A stretch of DNA of 64,000 bases from Rebecca billardiae RCC1528. Lineage: Eukaryota; Haptophyta. The stretch's first letter is position 1, and each line of letters opens with the position of its first letter. The translations under genes were made by a program, and so were the position numbers. The DNA lies in NCBI GenBank assembly GCA_965240325.2, contig OZ251223.1, forward strand, positions 1,860,001-1,924,000, read 5' to 3'. Shown here one piece after another: positions 44,001-56,024 of this stretch. Under the pieces are notes generated by a model, which was not told the origin of the DNA, made no database searches, and saw nothing but the letters and a program-made list of their open reading frames with translations.

Positions 44001-47000
44001 GCCGAGCCCGCCGCCGAGCCCGCCGCCGAGCTCACCGCCGAGCCCGCCGCCGAGCCCGCCGCCGAGCCCGCCGCCGAGCCCGCCGCCGAGCCCGCCGCCA
44101 AAGCCGCCGCCGAGCCCGCCGCCGAGCCCGCCACCATCACCTCCGCCGCCGCCACCACCAAGCCCGCCGCCGAGCCCGCCGCCGAGCCTTCCGCCAAGCC
44201 CACCACCTTCGCCGCCGCCAAGCCCGCCGCCAAGCCTGCCGCCAAGCCCGCCACCTTCGCCCCCACCAAGCCCGCCTCCCAGCCCACCGCCGAGCCCGCC
44301 GCCGAGCCCGCCACCATCACCTCCGCCGCCACCACCACCAAGCCCGCCGCTGAGTCCGCCGCCGTCGCCACCACCCAGTCCACCACCCCCGTCGCCGAGC
44401 CCACCACCGCTGCCGCCTCCGCCGTCGCCGCCAGCCACCACGCCCTCCGCCCCACAGCCAGCGCCGCCGCCGCCGCCGCCACGCGCGATGGGCCGCGCGT
44501 ACGACGGCTACCTCGGGGACTGCATCGTCTTCGTCGACCTCGACGCCGACCTTCGACTCGACGCGGACGAGCCGTTCGCCGCCACCGACGCGAGCGGCGG
44601 CTTCCCGCTGCTCAACGCGGACGGGCGGTACGGCGCCGCGCCGTACGTGCTGCTCGCCGAGGCGGGCGGCGCGTGCGTCGACTCCGACTCCGGGCTGGAC
44701 GTGAAGATCCCGCTGATGGCGGGCGCGGGGCAGACGGCCATCTCGTCGATGACGACGGTCGTGCTCCTCGCCGCGCGCGCGCTCGAGGCGCGCGGCGTCG
44801 GCGCGCCCGCGCTCGCCCTGCTCTCCTCTGGCGGCGGCGCGCCCAGCGAGGCGGCCGCGTCCGACCTCGAGCTCGCGACCGAGCTCGCGGTCGGCGGCTG
44901 CCTGCAGCTGGACGTGGGCGCGGCCGGCGGGCTGGACGACCCGTTCCCCGAGCTGTGGCTCGGCGGCGAGCAGGCCGCGCCCAAGGCGGAGCTCGTGCAG
45001 CAGACGGCGGTGCTGCACGCCGTGACGACGCTCGTCGCGGGCGCGCTCGCCGCGTACGACTCTGGCGACTCGGCGCAGGCCGCGTCCGCGGAGGCGATGC
45101 GCCCGCACGCGGTGAGCGTGCAGCAGGCGATGGCCACGCTGATGGCGGACGCGCTCGAGGCCGGGCTGCGCGCCGCGGCGCTCAATCTGACCAGCGGCGC
45201 GCCTCTCGGTGGGGCCAGTACCGGCGCTGCGCCGCCCAACGTGTCGTGCGCGCTCGACCTCGGCTCGGAGGCGACGGTGGAGGCGGTCGTGTCGCGCGCG
45301 AGCGCGCAGCAGCTCGGCGCGAGCGTGCAGCCGCCGGCCGAGACGGTGGCGCCGCTCTCGTCGCTGGTCTCCTCCACCGTGCGCGCGACGCGGTCGTTCG
45401 TGCAGCCCGCCGCCGCCGCGGTGCGCGCCTCGCCCAACGCCACGGCCAACGCCACCGCCGCCGCGTCGGCCTACGTGCAGCGCGTGAGCGCGGGCGCTCG
45501 GCTCGTGCAGTCGACGCTGCTCGCGATGGTCGCGCCGCCGCTCGCGACGCTGGGGCGCGAGATGCGCGCGCCGAACGCGACGTCTCCGCCGCTCGCTGGC
45601 GCGAACACAAGCAACGCCACGGCGCTCAACGCAACCGACGGCACGCCTGCCGCCGGCGGCGGCGCGGGCTCGTCCGCGCTGCTCGCCTCGACGGTGGCCG
45701 CTCTGGAGGAGATTGCAATCTCGGTGGGCGTGGCCGATGGCACTACCGGCACGCCCGCCGCGCTCGAGAGCGAGCTGGGCAGCGTGGCGCCAGCTGGCTG
45801 CCCGCCGACGGCGTGGTGCGCGGCGCTCGCCGCCGCGCTGCACCCGCCGCGGCTGCTGCGCGCGCGCTTCAACGGCCAGGCGACGGCGCTGCGGCTGCAG
45901 TTTGACGCGCAGCCGACCGACCGCGCGGGCATGGCGGCGGGCGTGCAGCCGTGCAGCATTGTGCTCGACGATGCGACGCTCGCGCGCGTGCGCGGCGCGG
46001 CGGAGGCGGAGCCGGGCTGCTTCTGGGAGGACGACAGCACGCTCGTCGTGCAGCTGGACAGCCGCACCGCCCTGCGCCCCGGCGATGCCGTGGGCATCCG
46101 CGCCGACGCGCTGCGGCCGCGCGGCAGCGCGCAGCCATGCCCGCACGAGCTGTGCGCGCCCGCGGCGCAGGTGACCATCCCGGCACAGCCCGCGGCGGCG
46201 TGCGTCGGCGGATGCCCGGTGCCCGTGGCGGTGCTCGCGGGGCCGACGACGGTGTCGTCCTGCCCGTATCAGCCCATTCTGCTGCGCTCGACCGGCTCGT
46301 CCGCCGGCGGCGTCGCTGCGCCCGAGTACTCCTGGTCCGTCAACGCGACGGGCGCGGCAGCGCTCGCGCCCGCCGCCGCGGCGGCGCTCGTCTCTCGAGT
46401 GGCGGCGGCGCGCGGGCCGAGCCTGAGCGTGGAGCTGCCGCCGGGCGCTGAGTTTGCCTTCGAGCTCCGGCTGGTCTCGTTCCTCGGCTTCGCCTCCGCG
46501 CCCGCCGCCGCCACCGTCGTCCGCACCGCCTCGCTCTCGCCGACGGTCGCGCTGCTCGGCCCGGCGGTGCAGACGGTGGCGCGGCCGGGCGCAAAGCACG
46601 TGCTGCTCGCGCGCGCCGAGCCTGCGTCGTGCTGGCCGGCGGCGACGTCGCGTCAGATTCAGTTTCAGTGGGCTGTGCGCGCCGCGCAGCCCGCCGACGG
46701 CTCCGCCGGCCCCACGCCGCTGCCGCCCTTTGACGCGGCGACGGCGGGCACGCGCGCGCAGCTCGAGTTGGCTCCCTTCTCGCTGCGTGCCGGCTACCGG
46801 TATGAGCTCGAGCTCACGGCGACGATGGCGGCGGACGCGGCGGCGAGCGCGAGCGCGCGTGTGGAGCTGCTCGTGGGCACGGCGCCCGTGAGCGCCGCCA
46901 TCGGCTCGGGCGACCGCACCGCCTCGCTCGAGGCGGACGCCATCGTGTTTGACGGCTCGGCCTCTGCCGACGGCAACACGGGCGGCTCAGACGGCCTTGC

Positions 47001-50000
47001 CTTCGCGTGGACGGTCGTGAGCGCGGGCGGCGGCAGCGACGAGCCGCCGCCGCCGCCGCTCGCGTCAGTGTCCGGCACGGCTTCGAATGCGTCGTACTTC
47101 TCGCTCGCGCCCGCTCAGCTCGGCCTGGCCGCGGGCGAGTACGACGTCCGCCTCGCCGTCTCGAGTGCGGACGGGCGCGCGGCCACGGCCAGCGTGCGGC
47201 TCACGCTCGTGCCGGGCGCTGTGCCGCAGCTTGCGCTGGCGCTCGGTGGGGACGGGCGCGGGAAGTACAACGAGGCTTGGGACTCGCCCGGCGAGTCCAT
47301 CTCGGTGCTCGCGACGCCGGACATCGGCGTGCCCGCGGCCGAGGCCGCTGACGAGCCCGCCCTCGCGTACCGCTGGAGCGTCGCCGAGATGGTCGACGGC
47401 GTGGCCGCGCCCGCGCGCCGCGCCGACGGCCGCCCGCTCGACCTCGCAGACGCGCGCACGGCCACGACGACGGGCGACGCGAAGCGCGCTCTCGTCTTCC
47501 GGCCGGGCGTGCTCGTCCCCGGGGTGACGTACGCGCTCACGCTCGAGGTGACGGGCGCCGCGAATCCCGCCGTCTCGCGCCTCGTTGTCGTGATGAATCG
47601 CCCTCCGTATGGCGGCACCCTCGTGGTGTCGCCCGCCGCGGCGCGCGCGTTCGAAAACGTCGCGCTGATCGCGGCCGGCTGGACGGACGACGAGGCTGAG
47701 GATCTGCCGCTGCGGTACGCGTTCGGGTACGTGCGGGCAGGCACAGCGGCCCAGCAGCAGCTCACAGCCGCGTCCTCGCTCGAGCCCACCGCCTCCGCCG
47801 TGCTGCCCGAGGGCGAGCACAACGCGACGCTCGCCGTGACCGACCAGTTTGGCGGCGTGGCGAGGGCGAGCGCGCGCGCGCGCGTGCTGCCGCTGCCGCC
47901 GGCCAACCGCACAGCGGAGGCGGCGGACAGGCAGGTGAGCGCGGCGCAGAGCGCGCTCGACGAGGGCGATGTCAACCTTGCGCTGCAGCTCGTCGTCGCC
48001 GTCGCAGATGCCATGCTGCCCGCCGTCACCGCGGCCAACGCCACCGACGCGCGCGCCCTCACCGCCAGCCTGTTGTCACTCACAGCAGCGCTCGCAGCCG
48101 CTGGCGTGGCTGAGCTCGACGGCGGGCGGGCGGCGTTGTCGAATGCGGTCGGCTCGGCGCTCGCCGAGCCACGCGCGCTCTCCGCCGACTCGCAGCTCGA
48201 CGGCCTCGCGCAGCTCGCCGCCCTCGTCGAGGGCGCGCCGTCGGCAGTCGGCATTGACGAGACGACCTCTGTCAATGTCGGCCGCGGCATCGACTCGGTC
48301 CTCGTCGCAGCCGCTCCCGGCGGCGGCGACGGCGGCACCCCGCCGAGCGCGGGGGCAGCGCTGGCGATAGACGAGGCAGTGCGGGGCTCCGCACGCACGC
48401 TCTCCGACGGGCTGCTCCTCGGTGTGCTCCCGGGCGAGCGCGCGCGCGACTTTGTCGGCGAGCGGCTGAGCCTGAGCTCGGCGCGAGAGTTTGCCGCCTC
48501 GGTCGAGAACTCGACCGTCGATGTGGCCGGCGGGCGCGGCACGGTGAGCCTACCGGTGGGCGTGCTCGGCGGCAGCTCGGTGAGCGGCGACGCGGTGGAT
48601 GTGCAGCTCGTGCTGCTCCAGCGCAACGTGCACGACGACCCGCGAGACCGCCCGGGCGACCTTGCCGTCGCGCGCGGCGGCGGCGGCATCCAGTACGGCC
48701 TGGGCGAGCAGCGCGCGCTCTACTCGCCGCTCTTCGGCGTGACGCTCGTGGACGCGCGGTCGCGCGCGCCGTTGTGGATTCGCGGGCTGTCGACGTCGAT
48801 CACCATCACCATCCCGCTGCTCGGCGTGGACGAGCTGCCGTCGCTCGGCGACTCGCCGCGCGCCACCGGCGTGTGCGCGGACGCGAGCGAGTGCGCGCCG
48901 CCCGGCGACGAGCCGCGCGGCAGCTGCATCGCGCCGCCGGAAGTCAACGCCTCCGCTGGCGACAGCGGAGGCGGCGGCGGCGGTGCATGCGAGTGCAACG
49001 CGGGCTTTGCGGGGGCGGCGTGCGACGAGCTGCAGACCTGCCACTTCTGGAACGAGACCTCGCGCCGCTGGTCCTCCGAAGGCTGCCGCGCCGTCGGCGT
49101 GAGCGCGGGCGCGCTCGTGTGCGCGTGCGACCACCTCACCGACTTCGTCGCCCTCGGCGTCGCGATCGAGAGCGTCGCGGCGGGCGAGGACTCCGGCGAG
49201 GTCGCGGTGAACCGAATCGAGACTGAGGGCTTCGAGGGCGAGTCGCCGAGCGGCGTGGTCCAGGAGGTGGCCGGGCGGCTTGCGGCCAACTTTTGGGGCG
49301 TGGTCGTCGTGTGCGTCGTGCTCGGGCCGATGCTGCTGCTGCTCCTCGTCGCGCACCGCGTCGACCTGCAGATCGAGCGGCAGCCGTCGGTGCCGCAGTG
49401 GAAGCTGCGCGCGGCAAAGTCCATCTGGTGGCGCGCGGGGGCGCACATGCTCACGCGCTCGACGCTCACCTCGTGGCTCACGCGGCTGCCGGGCGACCCG
49501 GTGAGCGCGAAGATGCGCGTGCTGACGCTGATGAACGTGACGCTGGTCGAGCTCTTCGTGATGGCGCTCTTCATCGGCCAGGCGGAGGACCTCTCCGCGA
49601 CGCAGCTGATCGTGAGCGTGGCGGTGGGCATCGCGTCGGGCTACCCGTACGAGGCCTTCTTCCTCGAGCGGCTGCTCGAGTGGAGCGTGCGCAGGCGCGG
49701 GCTGCTCGAGGAGCGGCCGGACGGCGTCGACCCGGCGGACGCGCACACGCGCCGCGCCGCGCTGCGCATGGCGGAGGTGATCGAGCCGACGAGCGCAGCG
49801 AGCGGCGCGGCCGCCGCGGCGGCGGCAGCACGGGGCGCGGTGCAGGGCACGGCCCACGCCGCGGCGCACGACGCGCACCTCGACCGGCACCGCGCCCACC
49901 AGCCCAAGGGCAGCGAGACAGACAGTAGCGAGCCCGTCGCGCACAAGGTGCGGTACGTGCGGCCTCAGAACGTCAAGCTGATCGAGGCGGACGCGACGGC

Positions 50001-51513
50001 GGCCGACGAGACGGCGGGGGAGGAGACCATTGGCACGCCCTCGCCTCCGCCCTCGCCGAGCGCGCAGCCCTCACCCATGCCTCTGCCCCGGCCCCAGTCC
50101 CTCGGAGTGATGGCCTACCTCGGGGGCGGCCCCACTGAGGCGCACCCGCCGTCGCCCAGCCCGCGGCCCTTGCCCTTGCCTCGGCCGCAGTCGCTCGGCG
50201 GGATGGCCCACCTCGGCGGCGCCTCCGCCGCGTCGCCGGTCGTGCCGCGCCGCGCGGCGGATTCGGGCGCGCGTGACAGTAGTGGCGCGGGGGCGAAGCC
50301 GCGCGCGCGCGTGCGCCGCGCGAGCTCGGTGATTGATCTGGGCCTTGACCTGGGCCTGACGATGGTCAGCGACGCCGACCTGCCGCCGGGCGCGATGGCG
50401 GTGAGCATGCCCGACCAGGCGCTCATCTCCATCCCGACGAACGAGGGGCAGATCGTCGGCTTCTTCGTCGCGCGCACGTGGCACGAGACCGTGATCAAGA
50501 CGGTGATCCCTCCGCCCAACAGGCCGTCCATCCTCTCCGAGATGGCGGGCGTGCGGCTCCACTTTGACCGCGGGCAGCACGAGCTGCTGGAGGAGGCGCA
50601 CCGCACGCTCGACTTCCACGACGGCGTGCCCGACGTGCGCTTCGTGCAGGCCGAGCGCGTGTACCGCCGCAACCCGATCCCTGCGGAAGAGGCGCAGCGC
50701 ACGTACGGCATCGTCAGCATGCGCACACACGCGCGGCGCGGCTCAATGACGGCCGGAGGTGCGGCCAACAGGGCGCGTCGGGGCAGCCTGACGGCCGGCC
50801 TGGGGCTCGGAGGAGACAAGGAGAGCGTGCCGATGGTCAAGATGGTGCAGGTCGTGCACCTCACCAGCCCGTACATCGACGGCCGCCAGATCCTGCCCGC
50901 CGACGTGATCGCGCAGTCCAACGTGGCCGCTGTCGCCGCCCTCGAGGCGTACAACCTGGGGTCCGCCCACGCGCACAGCCACCGCCACCGCCGCGGGCAC
51001 GGGCGCGCCGCGGACGCCGAGCTCGGCAAGGCCGAAGCAGCGGCCGCGGGGATGGGTGCAGCGGGCGCGAGCGCGCACGCCGAGCCGGTGACACGGCATC
51101 GCGTGCACGAGCGCGTGCGCCTCACGCGCTCCGAGCTGGAGCACGCGCAGTGGTGGTCGAACAAGCCGAAGAGGTGGAAGCTGCGGACGGCGACCACGGT
51201 GAACGTGCTCCTCATCTGCGCCGTGGCGTGCCTGCTGCTCGCCTTCTCCATCCTCGGCGGCGCGGGCGTGCGTGACCCCGACCTGTGGCGGCAGGAGATC
51301 CTGGTCGCGTGGCTCATCGAGCTCGGGTTCAAGCTCGCGCTCATCGAGCCGGGCGTCGTGCTCGCGCGGCTGATCATCGACCTCTTTGTGAGGACGTGCG
51401 TGCCAGAGGCGTACCGCGACTGGGCGATCGAGGTGTTCGTCGAGCCGTTCCTCCACCAGCTGCGCAAGCCGAAGAAGCTCCTCAGAGATATCCTCGGCTT
51501 CGACTTGTGCTAG
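38010..51513 (+). CDS. Giant polycystin-1-like receptor, rearranged paralogue (copy 2)
   Basis: Exons 38010-38537, 38666-39943 and 40063-51513 give 4418 aa; both introns (128 and 119 bp) sit at the same place in an FG-GAP loop. The signal peptide equals copy 1. The first propeller and SPPP linker are followed by a second, nearly identical propeller made by duplicating the first with its intron. The distinct propeller 2 of copy 1 is absent. The GWQLVRRVSPSAGTWHPA module occurs twice in tandem (40975-41427 and 41437-41880). Then come a ~2.6-kb SPPP array (41885-44485), the calcium-like segment, REJ/PKD-like region, EGF-like motif, GPS (Cys3595) and the same five membrane segments. From about 44490 to the stop the protein differs from copy 1 at only scattered residues. 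Recent duplication or gene conversion is likely. Confidence 0.85.
41885..44485 (+). repeat. SPPP-coding array of gene copy 2
   Basis: Same 12-bp unit as in copy 1 but about 250 bp longer and differently arranged. It contains recurrent SPPPPPPPSPPP blocks (ccatcacctccgccgccgcc) that copy 1 has only near its end. Repeat content has therefore turned over since the duplication while the flanking domains hardly changed. Confidence 0.95.
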
Positions 51514-51617
51514 CTGGGCGTGCCCTGCTGCACGCGCGTCAACACGACGGCGCCGTGGGCCGGGTATGCGCACGCGCACACCGCCGAGTGTGGCGGGGTG
51601 ATTCGCGAATACCAGGT

Positions 51618-51977
51618 ATGAAACGCGTGGTGGGCTTGCCACGTTCTGATGAAGATCTGCTCCCCCACCCGCTCCCGCGCTCCACCGCGCGCAGACGCTT
51701 GCGCAGCAGGGTTGTGTTTGCAAGGCTCTCGAGCAGCAACGTCGGCGCAGCGGCAATCGGGTGCCTCGTCACCGGGGCTGTGTGCTTGTTGCCGACATCA
51801 CTCATCGTCAGTCGAGGCGCCCTCACGCATCATGATGCTGAGGAGTCTGTTGACTACTGCTGTATCATACTGTCATCGTCAATTGTCAGCAGCGCGCAGT
51901 CAAAGCCGCAGCAACTAGCGCGCACCCTGCGCTGCTGCCTGCTGGAGGAGGTTGAGGAGTCGTGCCAACAGCTCTAA
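51618..51977 (+). CDS. Small ORF in repeat R (copy downstream of giant gene 2)
   Basis: 119 codons homologous to the ORF at 31494-31844, with in-frame differences (one Val inserted in GCLVTGAV, three residues lost at ALTHHDAEES). Its last ~11 codons lie inside the transposon that interrupts R, replacing the original C-terminus. Function unknown and translation unproven. Confidence 0.22.
   Translation: MKRVVGLPRSDEDLLPHPLPRSTARRRLRSRVVFARLSSSNVGAAAIGCLVTGAVCLLPTSLIVSRGALTHHDAEESVDYCCIILSSSIVSSAQSKPQQLARTLRCCLLEEVEESCQQL
51669..51944 (+). repeat. Repeat R, left part, interrupted by a transposon
   Basis: Matches 31561-31829 and stops at GCCTGCTG (51937-51944). The rest of R resumes at 56989 with the same GCCTGCTG and ccatcatcacatgcatag. 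Confidence 0.85.
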
Positions 51978-52021
51978 AGGGGTACGCATTTCAGCTACAG
52001 ATCCAGCGTGATGTACCCCTT
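51976..52021. other. Inverted repeat near the transposon's left end
   Basis: AAAGGGGTAC (51976-51985) pairs perfectly with GTACCCCTTT (52012-52021) over a 26-bp loop. It lies 8 bp inside the left terminal repeat and marks the switch into the AT-rich interior. Confidence 0.6.
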
Positions 52022-52470
52022 TCCCCTATTTAGAGCGTGGAACGCCCTAGCTTCAATTATAACATATATTTTCATTAATGAAGGTATCCCCTTATTGCAC
52101 ATATTTATTTATCGGATGACAAGTAGAACGTATTTATTATATATACGTATATATACTTTTATTGTATGGCGGGCCGTTGATATATTTTTAAAAAAACAAA
52201 GCGCTGCTGTAGTAGCCTCTGCTAGTTTATATATACGTGCATATTTGGAATATTTACTTTTTAATATTATACTCACAGTAATGAGAATATAGAGAATAGT
52301 TGAGAATGATGAGAATAATTGAGAATAATTAGAACAAGTTCGAATGTAATAATTGATCAGTTAATGATAATATGAGAAAAATGAGAAAATGAGAAAATGA
52401 GAAAATGGGAAAATGAGAATATTGAGAATAATACAGCAATGATGGAATATTCAGATTGACGATAGCGACG
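52020..52470. other. AT-rich island
   Basis: About 450 bp of strongly AT-rich sequence (tatatacgtatatatac, TGAGAAAA-type short repeats around 52374-52430) in otherwise GC-rich DNA. A 94-codon frame (52008-52292) is rich in Ile, Tyr, Leu and Phe as expected from AT-rich DNA, so I do not call it a gene. Confidence 0.6.
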
Positions 52471-52599
52471 AGCACGCGCGTGACGCGCGCGTGTTCATTT
52501 GCGAGAGAAATGCGTTTCGATTGCGGCGGTTGCTCAGTAAAATGGTTACACAGTAGAGCAACTCACGTGCGCGCAAGCCGATCGTTCGCCAGGTAGCAG

Positions 52600-53770
52600 C
52601 CCGATATTTTCGGCGGGAATTTAAACTGATAATGCATCCTCGCAGTTTCTCAGCGCGGATTTGAGGCTTGCAAAAAGACAGCGGCTATTTTCGGCGGGAT
52701 TTTCTAGCAGTGCCTATGCTCCCGCTCATTTCCGGTGACTTCTGGACTGGCAGTAGTGCTCCGATATTTTCGGCGGGAATTTAAACTGATAATGCATCCG
52801 CTCAGTTTCTCAGCGCGGATTTGAGGCTTGCAAAAAGACAGCGGCTATTTTCGGCGGGATTTTCTAGCAGTGCCTATGCTCCCGCTCATTTCCGGAGACT
52901 TCTGGACTGGCAGTAGTGCTCCGATATTTTCGGCGGGAATTCAATCTATGAATGCATCCGCTCAGTTTCTCATCGCGAATCTGAAGCCGACAGACAGGCA
53001 GCAACTATTTTCGGCGGGATTTTCTAGCAGAGCCTATGGTCCCGCTCATTTTCCGGAGACTTTTGGACTGGCAGCAGTGCTCCGATATTTTCGGCGGGAA
53101 TTCAAACTATGAATGCATCCGCTCAGTTTCTCAGCGCGATTCTAAAGCCGACAGACAGGCAGCAACTATTTTCGGCGGGATTTTCTAGCAGAGTCTATGG
53201 TCCCGCTCATTTTCCGGAGACTTTTGGACTGGCAGCAGTGCTCCGATATTTTCGGCGGGAATTCAAACTATGAATGCATCCGCTCAGTTTCTCAGCGCGA
53301 TTCTAAAGCCGGCAGAAAGGCAGCAAGTATTTCCGGCGGGATTTTCTAGCAGAGCCTATGCTCCCGCTCATTTTCCAGAGACTTTTGGACTGGCAGCAGT
53401 GCTGAAATATTTTTGGCGGGAATTCAAACTAAGAATGCATTCGCTCAGTTTCTCAGCGCGAATCTGAAGCCGGCAGAAAGGCAGCAACTATTCTCGGCGG
53501 GATGTTCGGGATTTTCTAGCAGTGCCTATGCTCCCGCTCATTTTCCGGAGACGTTTGGACTGGCAGCAGTGCTCCGATATTTTCGGCGGGAGTTCAAACT
53601 AAGAATGCATCCGCTCATTTTCTCAGCGCGAATCTGAAGCCGGCAGAAAGGCAGCAACTATTCTCGGCGGGATTTTCGGGATTTTCTAGCAGTGCCTATG
53701 CTCCCGCTCGTCATTTTCCGGAGACTTTTGGACCTGCAGCCGTGCTCCGATATTTTCGGCGGGAATTGTG
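52600..53770. repeat. ~160-bp satellite array (about 8 units)
   Basis: CCGATATTTTCGGCGGGAATT recurs near 52601, 52761, 52921, 53082, 53243, 53403, 53573 and 53746 (periods 159-161, then 170-173 after a small internal duplication). Each unit carries two TTTTCGGCGGGA-type motifs about 85 bp apart. Confidence 0.9.
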
Positions 53771-53829
53771 CTGATGATGCATCCGCTCGTTCTCAGCACT
53801 GATTTGCTCATCGCACCTCTGCTTTGGCA

Positions 53830-55600
53830 TCGTCCAGGCTCAGGTTACATGGTTTTGCGGGCACGAGGTAACCACACCTGGGCCACCGCGCCAGCCAGCT
53901 CGAGTGCTGCTGCTCGGCGCATCGCCTCGGCTTTGGCATCCGGGCTCAGGTTACATGGTTTTGCGGACACGAGGTAACCACACCTGGGCCACCGCGCCAG
54001 CCCGCTGGACTGCTGCTGCTCGGCTCATCGCCTTGCGGCTTTGGCATCCGGGCTCAGGTTACATGGTTTTGCGGGCACGAGGTAACCGCACCTGGGCCAC
54101 CGCGCCAGCCAGCTCGAGTGCTGCCGCTCGGCTCACCGCCTCGGCTTTGGCATCCGGGCTCAGGTTACATGGTTTTGCGGGCACGAGGTAACCACACCTG
54201 GGCCACCGCGCCAGCCAGCTCGAGTGCTGCTGCTCGGCTCACCGCTTCGGCTTTGGCATCCGGGCTCAGGTTACATGGTTTTGCGGGCACGAGGTAACCG
54301 CACCTGGGCCACCGCGCCAGCCAGCTCGACTGCTGCTGCTCGGCTCACCGCCTCGGCTTTGGCATCCGGGCTCAGGTTACATGGTTTTGCGGGCACGAGG
54401 TAACCACACCTGGGCCACCGCGCCAGCCCGCTGGACTGCTGCTGCTCGGCTCATGGCCTGGCGGCTTTGGCATCGGGGCTCAGGTTACATGGTTTTGCGG
54501 ACACGAGGTGACCACACCTGGGCCACCGCGCCAGCCAGCTCGAGTGCTGCCGCTCGGCTCACCGCCTCGGCTTTGGCATCCGGGCTCAGGTTACATGGTT
54601 TTGCGGACACGAGGTAACCGCACCTGGGCCACCGCGCCAGCCAGCTCGAGTGCTGCCGCTCGGCTCACCGCCTCGGCTTTGGCATCCGGGCTCAGGTTAC
54701 ATGGTTTTGCGGGCACGAGGTAACCGCACCTGGACCACCGCGCCAGCCAGCTCGAGTGCTGCTGCTCGGCTCATCGCCTCGGCTTTGGCATCCGGGCTCA
54801 GGTTACATGGTTTTGTGGACACGAGGTAACCACACCTGGGCCACCGCGCCAGCCAGCTCGAGTGCTGCTGCTCGGCTCACCCGCCTCGGCTTTGGCATCC
54901 GGGCTCAGGTTACATGGTTTTGCGGGCACGAGGTAACCACACCTGGGCCACCGCGCCAGCCAGCTCGAGTGCTGCCGCTGGGCTCACCCGCCTCGGCTTT
55001 GGCATCCGGGCTCAGGTTACATGGTTTTGCGGACACGAGGTAACCACACCTGGGCCACCGCGCCAGCCAGCTCGAGTGCTGCTGCTCGGCTCATCGCCTC
55101 GGCTTTGCATCCGGGCTCAGGTTACATGGTTTTGCGGACACGAGGTAACCACACCTGGGCCACCGCGCCAGCCAGCTCGAGTGCTGCTGCTCGGCTCACC
55201 GCCTCGGCTTTGGCATCCGGGCTCAGGTTACATGGTTTTGCGGACACGAGGTAACCACACCTGGGCCACCGCGCCAGCCAGCTCGAGTGCTGCTGCTCGG
55301 CTCATCGCCTCGGCTTTGCATCCGGGCTCAGGTTACATGGTTTTGCGGACACGAGGTAACCGCACCTGGGCCACCGCGCCAGCCAGCTCGAGTGCTGCTG
55401 CTCGGCTCACCGCCTCGGCTTTGCATCCGGGCTCAGGTTACATGGTTTTGCTGGCACGAGGTAACCACACCTGGGCCACCGCGCTGAGCCAGCTCGAGTG
55501 CTGCTGCTCGGCTCATCGCCTGCTCTGCTTTGCCATCCAGGCTCAGGTTACATGGTTTTGGGGGCACGATGAGGTAACGCTACTTTACACCGCCCGGGCC
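53830..55600. repeat. ~106-bp satellite array (about 17 units)
   Basis: CAGGTTACATGGTTTTGCGG recurs at about 53841, 53947, 54056, 54161, 54267, 54373, 54481, 54587, 54693, 54799, 54906, 55013, 55119, 55225, 55330, 55435 and 55543, a period of 105-109 bp. Each unit contains GGTTAC followed 19 bp later by GTAACC, a small inverted repeat. Frames in the array shift with unit length and are not coding. Confidence 0.9.
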
Positions 55601-55673
55601 CGCACGTCAGCCAGTGCGGGCACCCGCTCACTCAGAACTTGGCTAAAATTAGATGGCACCGCATGAGTGATGG

Positions 55674-56024
55674 GCGGGGCGGTAGCACCGAGGAGCGGCG
55701 ATAGCACCGAGGAGCGGTAGCACCAAGCAGTGCAGGGGCGAACTGTTCAGCGCCGTAGCAAACAATATCTCGGCGTCGAGGTCTGGATGAACAACTCTGC
55801 GCTGCATGTGCGCTGGCGGTGGTCAAACCGTCGACTCATTGTGGGGGGGCTGCGCCCCCCCACACCCCCCCGCTCATTTCTAAATCACTCCTGGGGCGGT
55901 AGCACCGAGGAGCGGTAGCACCGAGGAGCGGTAGCACCAAGCAGTGCAGGGGCGAACTGTTCAGCGTCGTAGCAAACAATTTCTCGGCTTCGAGGTCTGG
56001 AACAGCTCTGCGCTGCATATGCGC
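55674..56024. repeat. Direct duplicate of ~135 bp with a hairpin between copies
   Basis: 55674-55812 and 55891-56024 share GCGGTAGCACCGAGGAG (itself repeated two to three times), the GCAGTGCAGGGGCGAACTGT core and CTCTGCGCTGCAT. Between them lies a perfect GC palindrome at 55840-55864. Confidence 0.8.

Noticed and set aside
52008-52292. 94-codon hydrophobic frame in the AT-rich island
   Set aside because: Composition (Ile, Tyr, Leu, Phe) is what random AT-rich DNA gives; no homology and lies inside a non-autonomous transposon.
53830-55600. Possible CRISPR-like array of regularly spaced repeats
   Set aside because: Repeats are contiguous ~106-bp units without unique spacers, in a spliced eukaryotic genome.
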